From Planctomycetia bacterium (GTDB taxonomy: Bacteria > Planctomycetota > Planctomycetia > Planctomycetales > Planctomycetaceae): 33,953 nucleotides of DNA. Where the stretch lies: NCBI GenBank assembly GCA_016200145.1, contig JACQFH010000023.1, positions 1 through 33,953 on the forward strand, read 5' to 3'. The position numbers and the translations under genes were made by a program. Below, piece after piece: positions 24,679 to 32,192 of the stretch; the first letter of the stretch is position 1, and every line of letters starts with the position of its first letter. Below the pieces are notes generated by a model, which saw only the letters and a list, made by a program, of their open reading frames with translations, made no database searches and was not told the DNA's origin.

Positions 24679-24727
24679 GACGGGCACCGATTCGAAGAGA
24701 ATTGGTCCCCCCGGGTGCATCCGCCTG
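24679..24727 (+). repeat. Dispersed 49-bp repeat, copy 1
   Basis: This 49-bp string is identical, in reverse complement, to 28064-28112. It contains a hairpin (ACCGATTC at 24686-24693, GAATTGGT at 24699-24706, loop GAAGA). The flanks share partial identity further out. It lies between two convergent genes (stops at 24635 and 24821), as does the other copy. Confidence 0.9.
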
Positions 24728-24734
24728 CTGCGCT

Positions 24735-24770
24735 GCCCCCCCTCGATCCCCCCGTGAACGGGGGGAGGAG
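24735..24770. repeat. GC-rich hairpin repeat, second member
   Basis: A C run, TCGAT, a second C run, then a perfect 8-bp inverted repeat (CCCCCCGT at 24748-24755, ACGGGGGG at 24758-24765). It has the same architecture as 14801-14830. In one frame both would read PPL-x-PP-x-x-GG, so they are probably copies of one degenerate family. It follows the 49-bp repeat by 7 nt. Confidence 0.65.
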
Positions 24771-24820
24771 GTGAGTATTGGAATTCTGGTGCGCTTCGGG
24801 AGCAGCGCGAAACAGTTTCG

Positions 24821-25429
24821 CTACTTGGCGGCCGCCAGGCGCTTGGCGACTTCGTTCCAGTTGATCACGTTGTAGAACGCGCCAATGTAATCGGGGCGAC
24901 GGTTCTGGTAGTTGAGATAGTAGGCGTGTTCCCAGACGTCGAGGCCCAGGATCGGCGTTCGACCTTCAGAAATCGGGCTGTCCTGATTGGCCGTGCTTTC
25001 GACGATCAGCTTCCCCTTGTCGACCGACAGCCAGGCCCAGCCGCTGCCGAAGCGGGTCGTCGCGGCTTTCGTGAATTGTTCCTTGAACGTCGCGAAACTG
25101 CCGAATGTGCCCTTGATGGCGTCGCCGATCGCGCCGCTCGGCTCGCCTCCGCCGCCGGGCGTCATGATCGTCCAGAACAGCGAGTGGTTGGCGTGGCCGC
25201 CGCCGTTGTTGCGGACGGCCGTGCGAATCGCCTCGGGAACGGCAGCCAGGTCGCGAATCAGGTCTTCCACCGACTTGGCGGCCAGGGCCGGATGCGCTTC
25301 GAGCGCCGTGTTGACGTTGTTGATGTATGCCTGGTGGTGCTTCGTGTGGTGGATTTCCATCGTCCGCGCGTCGATATGAGGTTCGAGCGCGTTGGTGTCG
25401 TACGGCAAAGCCGGCAGAGTGTAGGCCAT
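24821..25429 (-). CDS. sodA: Superoxide dismutase, Mn-type
   Basis: A 202-aa Fe/Mn superoxide dismutase that converts superoxide to oxygen and peroxide. Metal ligands are all present: His27 ([13 protein letters not shown]), His82 (NHSLFW), Asp164 and His168 ([18 protein letters not shown]). GGGHANH and Gln149 in ANQDSP are features of the Mn branch; Fe enzymes usually carry the active-site Gln near residue 70 instead. No signal peptide is seen, so it is cytoplasmic. The start is [10 protein letters not shown], where the family begins, with AGGAGC about 11 nt upstream; an ATG 21 nt earlier would add seven residues. It stands alone, divergent from a DUF1501 gene. A GCGAAAC-A-GTTTCGC palindrome overlaps the stop (24807-24821). 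Confidence 0.95.
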   Translation of the reverse strand: MAYTLPALPYDTNALEPHIDARTMEIHHTKHHQAYINNVNTALEAHPALAAKSVEDLIRDLAAVPEAIRTAVRNNGGGHANHSLFWTIMTPGGGGEPSGAIGDAIKGTFGSFATFKEQFTKAATTRFGSGWAWLSVDKGKLIVESTANQDSPISEGRTPILGLDVWEHAYYLNYQNRRPDYIGAFYNVINWNEVAKRLAAAK

Positions 25430-25816
25430 GGGAGTCTGCTCCTGGTGCAAGAAGGAAATGGATCACAGGTCGGGCCAGACCGGCGGATTCTCGCCGGAAC
25501 GTCAATCCGCCCGCACCCGAAAGTGAACGGCAACTTCGTGAATGCCGCCAGATGACGAAAGCGCTCCCGTTATACAACGTGCCGCACGGCATTGCCAACC
25601 TACGACACGGGATTTGACTTGTGTCCGAAAGTGCCCCGGCCACTCCAAAGCGGCCGGGGCACTGCGCCCGCAACTGAGTTCACAGGCAGGATTTGACTAC
25701 CCCGGCGACCTGCGGCCAGACATAATAGGTGAGACGCGAGCGCAGCACCCCCGGGCGCTGCCCGGGCAGTCGTCTGATCTCGTGAGCTCAATTGTGAGCA
25801 CGTTGGAGGAATGACC
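25430..25816. promoter_or_regulatory. Divergent intergenic region with a strong hairpin and flanking direct repeats
   Basis: 387 nt between sodA (-) and the DUF1501 gene (+), with no supported gene. It should carry both promoters. It holds an 11-bp perfect inverted repeat (GTGCCCCGGCC at 25631-25641, GGCCGGGGCAC at 25652-25662) and a 10-bp direct repeat GGATTTGACT at 25610-25619 and 25689-25698 on either side. The TTGACT inside each repeat could be a -35 element, but no well-spaced -10 follows. Confidence 0.55.
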
Positions 25817-27277
25817 GTGAATTATCACCAGTTGCAGGCGCGTGCCCAGACGCGGCGGCACTTCCTGAAATCGTGCCAGGCCGGAGTGGGTGCCATGGCC
25901 CTGTCGGGGCTGATGGGGGAACCTGCGACGGCGGCGCCACAGCCGGCGACCGGCGAAAATCCTCTCACCCCCAGGAACCCGCACTTCCCGGCCAAAGCCA
26001 AGCGCATCATCTACCTCGAAATGGCCGGCGCCCCTCCACAGCAGGAGCTGTTTGATTACAAGCCGACCCTCGTGAAGCTCAACATGCAGCCCTGTCCCGA
26101 TGAGCTGCTCAAGAACCAGCGGTTTGCATTCATCAAGGGCCATCCCAAACTGCTGGGCTGCCCGTACAAGTTCCAGCAGCACGGCCAGGCGGGAACGTGG
26201 GTCAGCGATCTGCTCCCCAACATCGGCAAGATCGTCGACGAAATCGCCGTCGTCCGCTCGATGAGCACCGACCAGTTCAATCACGCTCCCGCCGACCTGA
26301 TGCTGTTCACCGGGTCGCCGCGGTTTGGCAGCGCGTCGATGGGCTCGTGGATCACGTACGGCCTGGGCTCGGAAAGCCAGGACCTGCCGGGGTTCGTCGT
26401 CCTGATCAGCGGCGGCAGCGATCCGACCGGCGGAAAGAGCGCCTGGGGCAGCGGGTTCCTGCCTTCGGTGTACCAGGGAGTGCAGTGCCGCTCGGCCGGT
26501 GAACCGATCTTGTACGTGAGCGATCCCAAAGGCATGGACCGCGCCACGCGTCGCCGCAGTCTCGACGCGCTCAAGAAACTGAACGAGCTCGAACTCAAAG
26601 AGTTCGGCGATCCCGAGACCCAGACCCGCATCAGCCAGTACGAGCTGGCCTACCGCATGCAGATCGCGGTGCCGGAAGTCATGGATATCTCCAAAGAGCC
26701 CAAGCACGTTCAGGAAGCCTACGGCGCCGTTCCGGGGGCCGGGTCGTTCGCCAACAATTGCCTGCTGGCGCGGCGCCTGGTCGAGCGGGGTGTCCGCTAC
26801 GTGCAGCTCTTCGACTGGGGCTGGGACATCCACGGCACCGGCACGGGGGACGATATCATGAATGCCCTGCCGAAGAAGTGCAAAGACGTCGACCAGGCGA
26901 TCGCCGCCCTGATTCAGGATCTCAAGGCCCAGGGCCTGCTGGATGAAACGCTGGTCGTGTGGGGCGGCGAGTTCGGGCGCACGTCGATGAACGAAGCCCG
27001 TGGCGGATCGACATATCTGGGGCGCGATCATCATCCGCACTGTTACACGATCTGGATGGCCGGCGGCGGCATCAAGCGCGGCATCAACTACGGCCAGACC
27101 GATGAGTTCGGGTATTTCGTCGCCGAGAACCAGATCGGCGTGCACGACCTACAGGCCACGATTCTGCACCTGATGGGGCTCGATCCCTTCAAGTTCAGCT
27201 TCGCCTACCAGGGCCTCGAGCAGCGGCTGATCGGACCGGAAGGCGAGGCCCGGATCATCCGAGACCTGATCGCGTGA
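25817..27277 (+). CDS. Tat-exported DUF1501 family protein
   Basis: A 486-aa protein and the second DUF1501 member in the window, only distantly similar to the first. The twin-arginine signal is TRRHFLKSC near residue 12, followed by a short hydrophobic stretch. Landmarks: [21 protein letters not shown] at the start of the domain, [51 protein letters not shown] and GGEFGRTSM with [18 protein letters not shown], the pattern of the larger planctomycete subgroup. Related to the alkaline phosphatase superfamily; substrate unknown. The GTG at 25817 has GGAGGA at an ideal 6 nt; the ATG at 25811 directly abuts that site. Family partners (DUF1549/DUF1553) are missing on both sides. cysC follows after 151 nt. 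Confidence 0.93.
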   Translation: MNYHQLQARAQTRRHFLKSCQAGVGAMALSGLMGEPATAAPQPATGENPLTPRNPHFPAKAKRIIYLEMAGAPPQQELFDYKPTLVKLNMQPCPDELLKNQRFAFIKGHPKLLGCPYKFQQHGQAGTWVSDLLPNIGKIVDEIAVVRSMSTDQFNHAPADLMLFTGSPRFGSASMGSWITYGLGSESQDLPGFVVLISGGSDPTGGKSAWGSGFLPSVYQGVQCRSAGEPILYVSDPKGMDRATRRRSLDALKKLNELELKEFGDPETQTRISQYELAYRMQIAVPEVMDISKEPKHVQEAYGAVPGAGSFANNCLLARRLVERGVRYVQLFDWGWDIHGTGTGDDIMNALPKKCKDVDQAIAALIQDLKAQGLLDETLVVWGGEFGRTSMNEARGGSTYLGRDHHPHCYTIWMAGGGIKRGINYGQTDEFGYFVAENQIGVHDLQATILHLMGLDPFKFSFAYQGLEQRLIGPEGEARIIRDLIA

Positions 27278-27428
27278 CGGAACCCGCACGCTCCCCGTCG
27301 CCGAACTTGCCAGAGTTCACTTCCCCCATCGGGCTGCATTTCCTAGTATTTCGTCTCCGAAATCCAGGCAACGATTCATCACGGTATCCGGCCGCACGAA
27401 CGCAGGCCGGCAAGGAGCACGTTTCACA

Positions 27429-28040
27429 ATGGCTGAACAGAAGGCGACCAACGTCCACTGGCACGAACATTCGGTTTCCAAAGCCGAACGCTGGCAATTG
27501 AGCGGGCACAAGGGGGCCATCCTGTGGTTCACCGGCCTGTCGGCCAGCGGCAAGAGCACTGTCGCCAACACCGTCGACCACAAGCTGCACTCGCTGGGCA
27601 AGCGGTCGTTCGTCCTCGACGGCGACAACATCCGCATGGGGCTCAACAAGAACCTCGGCTTTTCGGCGGAAGACCGTGCCGAGAACATCCGCCGGATCGG
27701 CGAGGTCGCCAAGCTGTTCACAAACGCCGGTGTGATTACCCTGACGGCCTTCATCTCCCCCTACCGTGCCGACCGCAACGCCGTGCGCGCCCTGCTGGGC
27801 CCCGGCGAATTCGTCGAAGTCTTTATGGACACGCCGATCGAAATCTGCGAAGCGCGAGATCCGAAGGGGCTGTACAAGAAGGCCCGCGCGGGACAGCTCA
27901 AGGGGTTCACCGGCATCGACGATCCGTACGAAGCTCCCGAAAAGCCCGAGCTGGTGCTCGACGGCGGCAAGAAGAGCATCGATGACTGCGCCGACGAAGT
28001 CATGGCGTACCTCAAGTCGAACGGGCTGTTGGCGCTGTAA
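27429..28040 (+). CDS. cysC: Adenylylsulfate (APS) kinase
   Basis: A 203-aa kinase that phosphorylates adenosine 5'-phosphosulfate to PAPS, the sulfate donor for sulfotransferases and a step of sulfate assimilation. Walker A is GLSASGKS (36-43), followed by [17 protein letters not shown] (61-78), [17 protein letters not shown] and the FISPYRADR segment holding the family's Ser (110). [10 protein letters not shown] at 159-168 closes the active site. Length is normal for a stand-alone CysC; no fused sulfurylase domain is present. The opening [14 protein letters not shown] is the usual one. No cysN, cysD or cysH gene is adjacent. A likely terminator follows about 70 nt downstream, so the gene is probably expressed alone or from the DUF1501 promoter. 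Confidence 0.96.
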   Translation: MAEQKATNVHWHEHSVSKAERWQLSGHKGAILWFTGLSASGKSTVANTVDHKLHSLGKRSFVLDGDNIRMGLNKNLGFSAEDRAENIRRIGEVAKLFTNAGVITLTAFISPYRADRNAVRALLGPGEFVEVFMDTPIEICEARDPKGLYKKARAGQLKGFTGIDDPYEAPEKPELVLDGGKKSIDDCADEVMAYLKSNGLLAL

Positions 28041-28063
28041 TCGCGCAATCGATCCGGCATTGC

Positions 28064-28112
28064 CAGGCGGATGCACCCGGGGGGACCAATTCTCTTCGAA
28101 TCGGTGCCCGTC
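28064..28112 (-). repeat. Dispersed 49-bp repeat, copy 2 (inverted)
   Basis: Exact reverse complement of 24679-24727 over 49 bp; the next dozen bases keep partial identity. It lies between the convergent cysC and diadenylate cyclase genes, the same kind of setting as copy 1. Confidence 0.9.
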
Positions 28113-28137
28113 TCCGGCTCACGGAGCGTTTGTTTAA
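28112..28137 (+). terminator. Probable terminator after cysC
   Basis: CTCCG (28112-28116) and CGGAG (28122-28126) form a 5-bp stem around GCTCA, followed by CGTTTGTTTAA. The stem is short but the T-rich tail fits an intrinsic terminator. The hairpin adjoins the 49-bp repeat and may be part of the full repeat unit. Confidence 0.5.
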
Positions 28138-28179
28138 CGGTCAGTCTTCTTCGCTGCCGCCGGGTTCGCCTTCGAAGTT

Positions 28180-29076
28180 CTACCACTTCATCGCGCGGTG
28201 CATGGGCTCAACGCGCAGGACGACTTTGCCGTCCTGGAAGATCCGCACGGTCCCCGTCGATTCCGAGACGGCGATCGTGATGGCGTTGGTGGCTTTCGAC
28301 ATGGCGGCGGCGGCCCAGTGGCGGGCCCCCAGCCCTTTCGAGAGGGTGATGCCGCTGGCCGGCGCGTCCAGGTGCCGGCCCGCGGACTGCACGATTCCGT
28401 CGGCCGAGATGATGAACGCGCCGTCGAGCTGGGCGATTTCCTTGACGCTCTCGCGGACGCGCGGGTCGCGAATCTGCCGCTCTTTGGCCGAATAGCCCCG
28501 AAACGGGTCGTGCACCTGCTCGTGCGACAGCTTGAGCACTTTGCGGTGATTGCCGACGACGAACAGCGTTCCCACGGGCTTGCCTTCGCGTCCTTCGCGG
28601 CCGATTTCAATCGCCACGTCGACGACGGTTCGCAGGGTTTCGAGGGGCACCTGGGTTTCCAGCCGCTGCAGGTCGCGCGACGTCAGGCGCGCCAGGTGCT
28701 CGCCCAGGCTGATCACACTGCATGTATCGATGTCGCGCATTTCGAAGCCGGGATACAACGCGACGACCGTGTCACCGCTCTGCAGCAGCTCGTCGGCGAT
28801 CGCTTCGAGCAGGGCCTGGCTGAGCTGCAGCCGGCGGCTTTCGGGCTCGTGCACGAGGGGCACCAGGTCCACGTCGTCGTCGAGCACCGGGCGGAACAGA
28901 TCGACCTTGTCGGTCGCCACGACGAGACGCAGCGGGTGCAGCTCGTTGCGGATCGCCGCGAAGTCGTACGGCAGATCGGCCAGCAGTACGACGGCCTGCG
29001 CCTTGCAATCGTCGGCGATGCGCTTGGCCGAAGCCAGCAGCGTCGTGAACGGTTCGGTGATTTCGGCGCGCTTCAT
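28180..29076 (-). CDS. DacZ-like diadenylate cyclase (PK-like domain plus DAC domain)
   Basis: A 298-aa protein. Residues about 10-135 are an alpha/beta domain like the C-terminal domain of pyruvate kinase (AVVLLADLPYDFAAI, LRLVVATDK, GDTVVALYPGFEMRDIDTCSVI). Residues about 145-298 form a DisA_N/DAC domain: DGAFIISADGIVQSAGRHL with the DGA motif (218-220), then GLGARHWAAAAMSKATNA with RHW at 252-254 where bacterial enzymes have RHR, and IAVSESTGTVRIF. DAC enzymes join two ATP into the messenger cyclic-di-AMP. This domain order is the one of archaeal DacZ, not of bacterial DisA, CdaA or CdaS. The ATG at 29076 is chosen because the earlier one at 29124 overlaps the previous gene and adds a low-complexity stretch. 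Confidence 0.85.
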   Translation of the reverse strand: MKRAEITEPFTTLLASAKRIADDCKAQAVVLLADLPYDFAAIRNELHPLRLVVATDKVDLFRPVLDDDVDLVPLVHEPESRRLQLSQALLEAIADELLQSGDTVVALYPGFEMRDIDTCSVISLGEHLARLTSRDLQRLETQVPLETLRTVVDVAIEIGREGREGKPVGTLFVVGNHRKVLKLSHEQVHDPFRGYSAKERQIRDPRVRESVKEIAQLDGAFIISADGIVQSAGRHLDAPASGITLSKGLGARHWAAAAMSKATNAITIAVSESTGTVRIFQDGKVVLRVEPMHRAMKW

Positions 29077-29104
29077 GGCAGGTTCCGTCGCCGGAGGCGG
29101 GCGT

Positions 29105-30070
29105 TCACTTCTTCGACGTGGCATCGAGTCGGACAGTGCGCTCGGGGAGATCGCCTTCGCCGACCAGCTTTTCGGTGTATCGGGCCTTACCTTTCATCGA
29201 GCTGTTGGGGCCGAGCGCATTGACGACCAGGTTCTCGACGCTCCATTCTTTGGAGAGAATCACTCCCCGCTCGACGTCGAACACGATCTGGCCGGCGACT
29301 TCCCGCAGCAACAGCTGCGACGAGACCGCCGGGTCGTTCACGGGGGTCAGGACGGCGGTCTTCATCTCGATCGCGGCCCGTCCATTTTTGACGTCGGTCA
29401 ATTTGTACGACCTCTGGATCGCGACTTTGGTCAGGTTGCGGGCCCCGTCGCGGGTGACGACGTCGAACTGCTCGCTCCAGGAATCGCCGACCGTGACCGG
29501 GTGTTTGGGGAGCACGATCAGTTGCGCTTCGAGGGCGCCGTCGGCCCCGGTTTCGGAAGCGACGACGCCTTTGCCCTCCTTCGGCTGGACCGCCGTCGAC
29601 ACGACTTTCTCGGGATGTCCGGTGGGGCTGTATCGAATCGTGGCCCAGGGCTTTCCCACCGTCGCCAGAATGTGCTTGAACTGAGGAGGCTGCTTCTCCG
29701 GATCGTCGCTCTGGAATTCGATGGGCACGGGGGTCGTGCCGTTGCGTTTGTCCCAGATGGCCCGCATGTAGACCCAGTCGATCGACAGTTCGAGATCGGC
29801 CGCGCCGGTCTTGCCGTCGATGGCGCCGACCCGCATATGTCGCTTCGTTTTCGTGGAATTGCGCTGAATCTCAGTTTCTTCCTTGGCGTTCGTCGTGATC
29901 TCGGCGTCGTTGACGACTTCGTATCGCAGCACTTGATTCGGCCGGAACTTGAACGCCAGGATGTGCTTCTCGGCTTTCGGCTGATCGTCGGACCGGAGCG
30001 CGGCCGAGGCCAGAATCAGCGCCGTGGCGGCGGCCCAAACAACGGCAATAGAACGACGGCGAGACGACAT
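29105..30070 (-). CDS. Secreted hypothetical protein, 321 aa
   Basis: Not assigned to a named family with confidence. A signal peptide covers about 1-26 (RRRS start, hydrophobic AAATALILASAALRS). The mature part is strand-rich and begins with a FKFRPNQVLRYEVVND segment; VGDSWSEQFDV and GRAAIEMKTAVL follow, resembling the DUF6263-like group of exported beta proteins that I know from planctomycetes. No Cys residue is apparent and no catalytic motif is seen. AGGAG lies 10 nt before the ATG. The cyclase gene starts 28 nt downstream on the same strand, so the two are probably cotranscribed. Function unknown. Confidence 0.8.
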   Translation of the reverse strand: MSSRRRSIAVVWAAATALILASAALRSDDQPKAEKHILAFKFRPNQVLRYEVVNDAEITTNAKEETEIQRNSTKTKRHMRVGAIDGKTGAADLELSIDWVYMRAIWDKRNGTTPVPIEFQSDDPEKQPPQFKHILATVGKPWATIRYSPTGHPEKVVSTAVQPKEGKGVVASETGADGALEAQLIVLPKHPVTVGDSWSEQFDVVTRDGARNLTKVAIQRSYKLTDVKNGRAAIEMKTAVLTPVNDPAVSSQLLLREVAGQIVFDVERGVILSKEWSVENLVVNALGPNSSMKGKARYTEKLVGEGDLPERTVRLDATSKK

Positions 30071-30158
30071 GCGACTGGCTCCTGCCCAGTGGGGGGCGGC
30101 TTGAATCAGGGGGCGGAATGTAACAAAACCGGAACCGGGCCGGGAGGCCAGTTTTTTG

Positions 30159-30929
30159 TTACACGGCCGTGTAGCCGCCGTCGACCATCAGGTGGGCGGC
30201 GGTGATGTACGAGGCATCGTCGGAAGCCAGAAACAGGATGGCTTTGGCGATCTCGGAGGTGTCGGCGAGGCGCTTCAGCATGCAGGCGCCCCCCCAGGTG
30301 GGATCGGCGTCGGCCGCCTGGCGGTCCATCCCCTTTTCGCGGGTCAGCCGCTCGACGATTTGCGTCCAGACCGTGCCGGGGCAAACCGCGTTCACGCGGA
30401 TCTTGTCGGCGGCCAGGTCGAGGGCCATGCAGCGCGTCATCGAGGCGATGGCGGCCTTGGTGGCGTTGTAGGTGACGAACTGAGGCTGGGCGATGAAGCT
30501 CGAGATTGACCCCAGGTTGACGATCGCCCCGCCGCCGGCCTTCCTGATTTCGGGCACGACGTGCTTCGAGACCAGCGACACGCCGATCACGTTCACGTCC
30601 AGGATCTGCCGCCATTCTTCGACTGTGGCGTCGATCCCCTTGAGCACAAACACCGCGGCGTTGTTCACCAGGATGTCGATCTTGCTGAACGCCTGAACCG
30701 CCTGTGCGACCATTCGCACGATGCTCGGTTCCCGGGCGATGTCGGTTTCGACGAACAGGGCGCGGCCGCCCCGCCCGGCGATCTCGCGGGCCACGGTTTT
30801 GCCCTTCTCGACATTGACGTCGGCGATGACGACCGCGCACCCCTCGGCGGCGAACAGCTCGCACGTCGCCTTGCCGATGCCGTCGGCCCCGCCCGTGATG
30901 ACTGCGACTTTGCCTGCGAGACGGGACAT
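30159..30929 (-). CDS. SDR family NAD-dependent oxidoreductase
   Basis: A 256-aa classical short-chain dehydrogenase. The cofactor loop TGGADGIG lies at 12-19; Asp37 at the end of beta-2 (VVIADVN) favours NAD over NADP. NNAA is at 89-92. The catalytic residues are Ser141 or its neighbours (NLGSISS), Tyr154 and Lys158 (YNATK). The protein ends in MVDGGYTAV, the usual closing. Substrate is probably a sugar alcohol, keto-deoxy sugar or similar alcohol; it cannot be told from the sequence. The ATG at 30929 opens MSRLAGKVAVITGG; the frame continues upstream to 31103 but that part is filler. It lies 88 nt before the secreted 321-aa gene on the same strand. Confidence 0.94.
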   Translation of the reverse strand: MSRLAGKVAVITGGADGIGKATCELFAAEGCAVVIADVNVEKGKTVAREIAGRGGRALFVETDIAREPSIVRMVAQAVQAFSKIDILVNNAAVFVLKGIDATVEEWRQILDVNVIGVSLVSKHVVPEIRKAGGGAIVNLGSISSFIAQPQFVTYNATKAAIASMTRCMALDLAADKIRVNAVCPGTVWTQIVERLTREKGMDRQAADADPTWGGACMLKRLADTSEIAKAILFLASDDASYITAAHLMVDGGYTAV

Positions 30930-31060
30930 TTCAAATCCAGAATGACTTAGGGGACGACGCGAAGAGGCAAGCACGAGGCGGCTTGGATTTGGAACGGCAC
31001 ACGTATGAGACGAAGGGAAGCAGGCGCCGTTTTCAAATCCGAAATCCCAATTCCGAAATG
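30929..31060. repeat. Degenerate TTTCAAATCC / TCCGAAAT repeats
   Basis: TTTCAAATCC occurs at 30929-30938 and 31031-31040, and TCCGAAAT at 31038-31045 and 31052-31059. This short AT-richer filler sits between the SDR start and the stop of the TPR gene. Similar strings are frequent in planctomycete intergenic regions by my recollection. Confidence 0.45.
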
Positions 31061-31063
31061 CTC

Positions 31064-32131
31064 TTACCCACCTGCGGCGGGGGCCTTGAGCTGCCTGGCC
31101 CATTCGCTCGATTCGTATTCGCTCCGCAGCAGCTCGCGGGCTTCTTCACCGCGGGCTTTCTGGCCGACTTTGTCCCAGAGCTGCGCCAGCCGGTACAGCG
31201 CCTCGGCGTGGACGGCTTTTTCCGACCGGAACAGCACGTCGACGGCCAGGTACGCCATCACGGCGTCTTTGTCGTTCCCCTGTTCCCGCAGGCAGTCTCC
31301 CTTTCGCAGGAACGCCTCGGCGTTGACCTTCACGTCGTCGTCGGGCGCACTCTTGATGACCTCGTCGAGCAGTTTCAGCGCGTCGTCGAATTTTTTCTGG
31401 ACGATCATGATTCGCGACTTGCCGAGCACGGCTTCCTGCCGCACCGATTCCTCCAACGCCCCTTCCGGCTTGATGGCGATGACCGCGTCATACTCGGCGA
31501 CCGACTCGTCGAGCTTATTTTCCACCATCAGCAGTTTGCCCGAAGCGACCCGCGAGGCCATCTGCGTTTCTTTCCAGGGGGCCTTCCCGAGCTGGTCAAA
31601 CGTGACCTTGGCCTTGATGAAATCTTTCTTGGCTGCGTAGAGCAGGCCGAGGTAATTCACCGCCTCGTAGAAACGGTAGTGATCGCCGTTCTTGGTGCGG
31701 AATTCTTCGACTTTTTTGATCGCGTCGTCGAGTTTGGATGAATCGGAGAGGGCCATCTTGGCGGTCGTCCGGGCGATGCCGAACTCGAGATCGGCCTTGG
31801 CGGCCTTGTCGTTGGACTTGCTCGCGGCCAGCGATTTCTGATAGCCGTCGACGGCCTTTTGAAATTTCAATCCTTCTTCATCTTTGCGCGCGACGTTGGC
31901 GTCGGGCGATTCGCCGGTCCAGGCGATGCTGGAAATCTCGTTGGCCGGGATCTTCAGCGTATCGGCCTTGGGGCTGGTGACCTTCAGCGTGACTTCGGTC
32001 TTGCTGACCCCCGTAACTTCCCCCGAGAGCGCCTTGTCGCGCTTGCGGTTGACCGTCTCATTGGCCCCGGCCGGTGAAGCGGCAACGGCGGCAACCAGAA
32101 TCGACGGGATAACCAGATTTCTGAACCTCAT
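31064..32131 (-). CDS. Exported TPR-repeat protein, 355 aa
   Basis: Residues 1-23 are a signal peptide (LVIPSILVAAVAASPAGA). Residues 35-75 form a small beta domain (SGEVTGVSKTEVTLKV, LKIPANEISSIAW), seen in planctomycete proteins of unknown role. Residues about 90-345 are helical TPR repeats: GLKFQKAVDGYQKSLAA, YEAVNYLGLLYAAKKDFIKAK, MVENKLDESVAEYDAVIA, MIVQKKFDDALKLLDEVIK, ALYRLAQLWDKVGQKARGEEAREL. It probably acts as a periplasmic scaffold. The upstream TPR gene ends 61 nt before it on the same strand, and both may belong to one complex. The short C-terminus KAPAAGG is disordered. Confidence 0.88.
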   Translation of the reverse strand: MRFRNLVIPSILVAAVAASPAGANETVNRKRDKALSGEVTGVSKTEVTLKVTSPKADTLKIPANEISSIAWTGESPDANVARKDEEGLKFQKAVDGYQKSLAASKSNDKAAKADLEFGIARTTAKMALSDSSKLDDAIKKVEEFRTKNGDHYRFYEAVNYLGLLYAAKKDFIKAKVTFDQLGKAPWKETQMASRVASGKLLMVENKLDESVAEYDAVIAIKPEGALEESVRQEAVLGKSRIMIVQKKFDDALKLLDEVIKSAPDDDVKVNAEAFLRKGDCLREQGNDKDAVMAYLAVDVLFRSEKAVHAEALYRLAQLWDKVGQKARGEEARELLRSEYESSEWARQLKAPAAGG

Positions 32132-32192
32132 TGCCGGTATCCTTCTTTGAGTGATCTTATTCAGCCGTGGCTACTTTTTTTGATGTCAGCAA

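Noticed and set aside
25697-27145. 482-aa minus-strand open frame across the DUF1501 gene
   Set aside because: Antisense shadow of the DUF1501 frame, with no ribosome binding site or motif.
24679-28112. CRISPR or transposon ends suggested by repeated elements
   Set aside because: Only two copies, no regular spacing, no cas gene, no transposase and no target-site duplication.
28550-30205. 551-aa plus-strand open frame
   Set aside because: Runs antisense over three real minus-strand genes; Ser/Arg-rich shadow composition.
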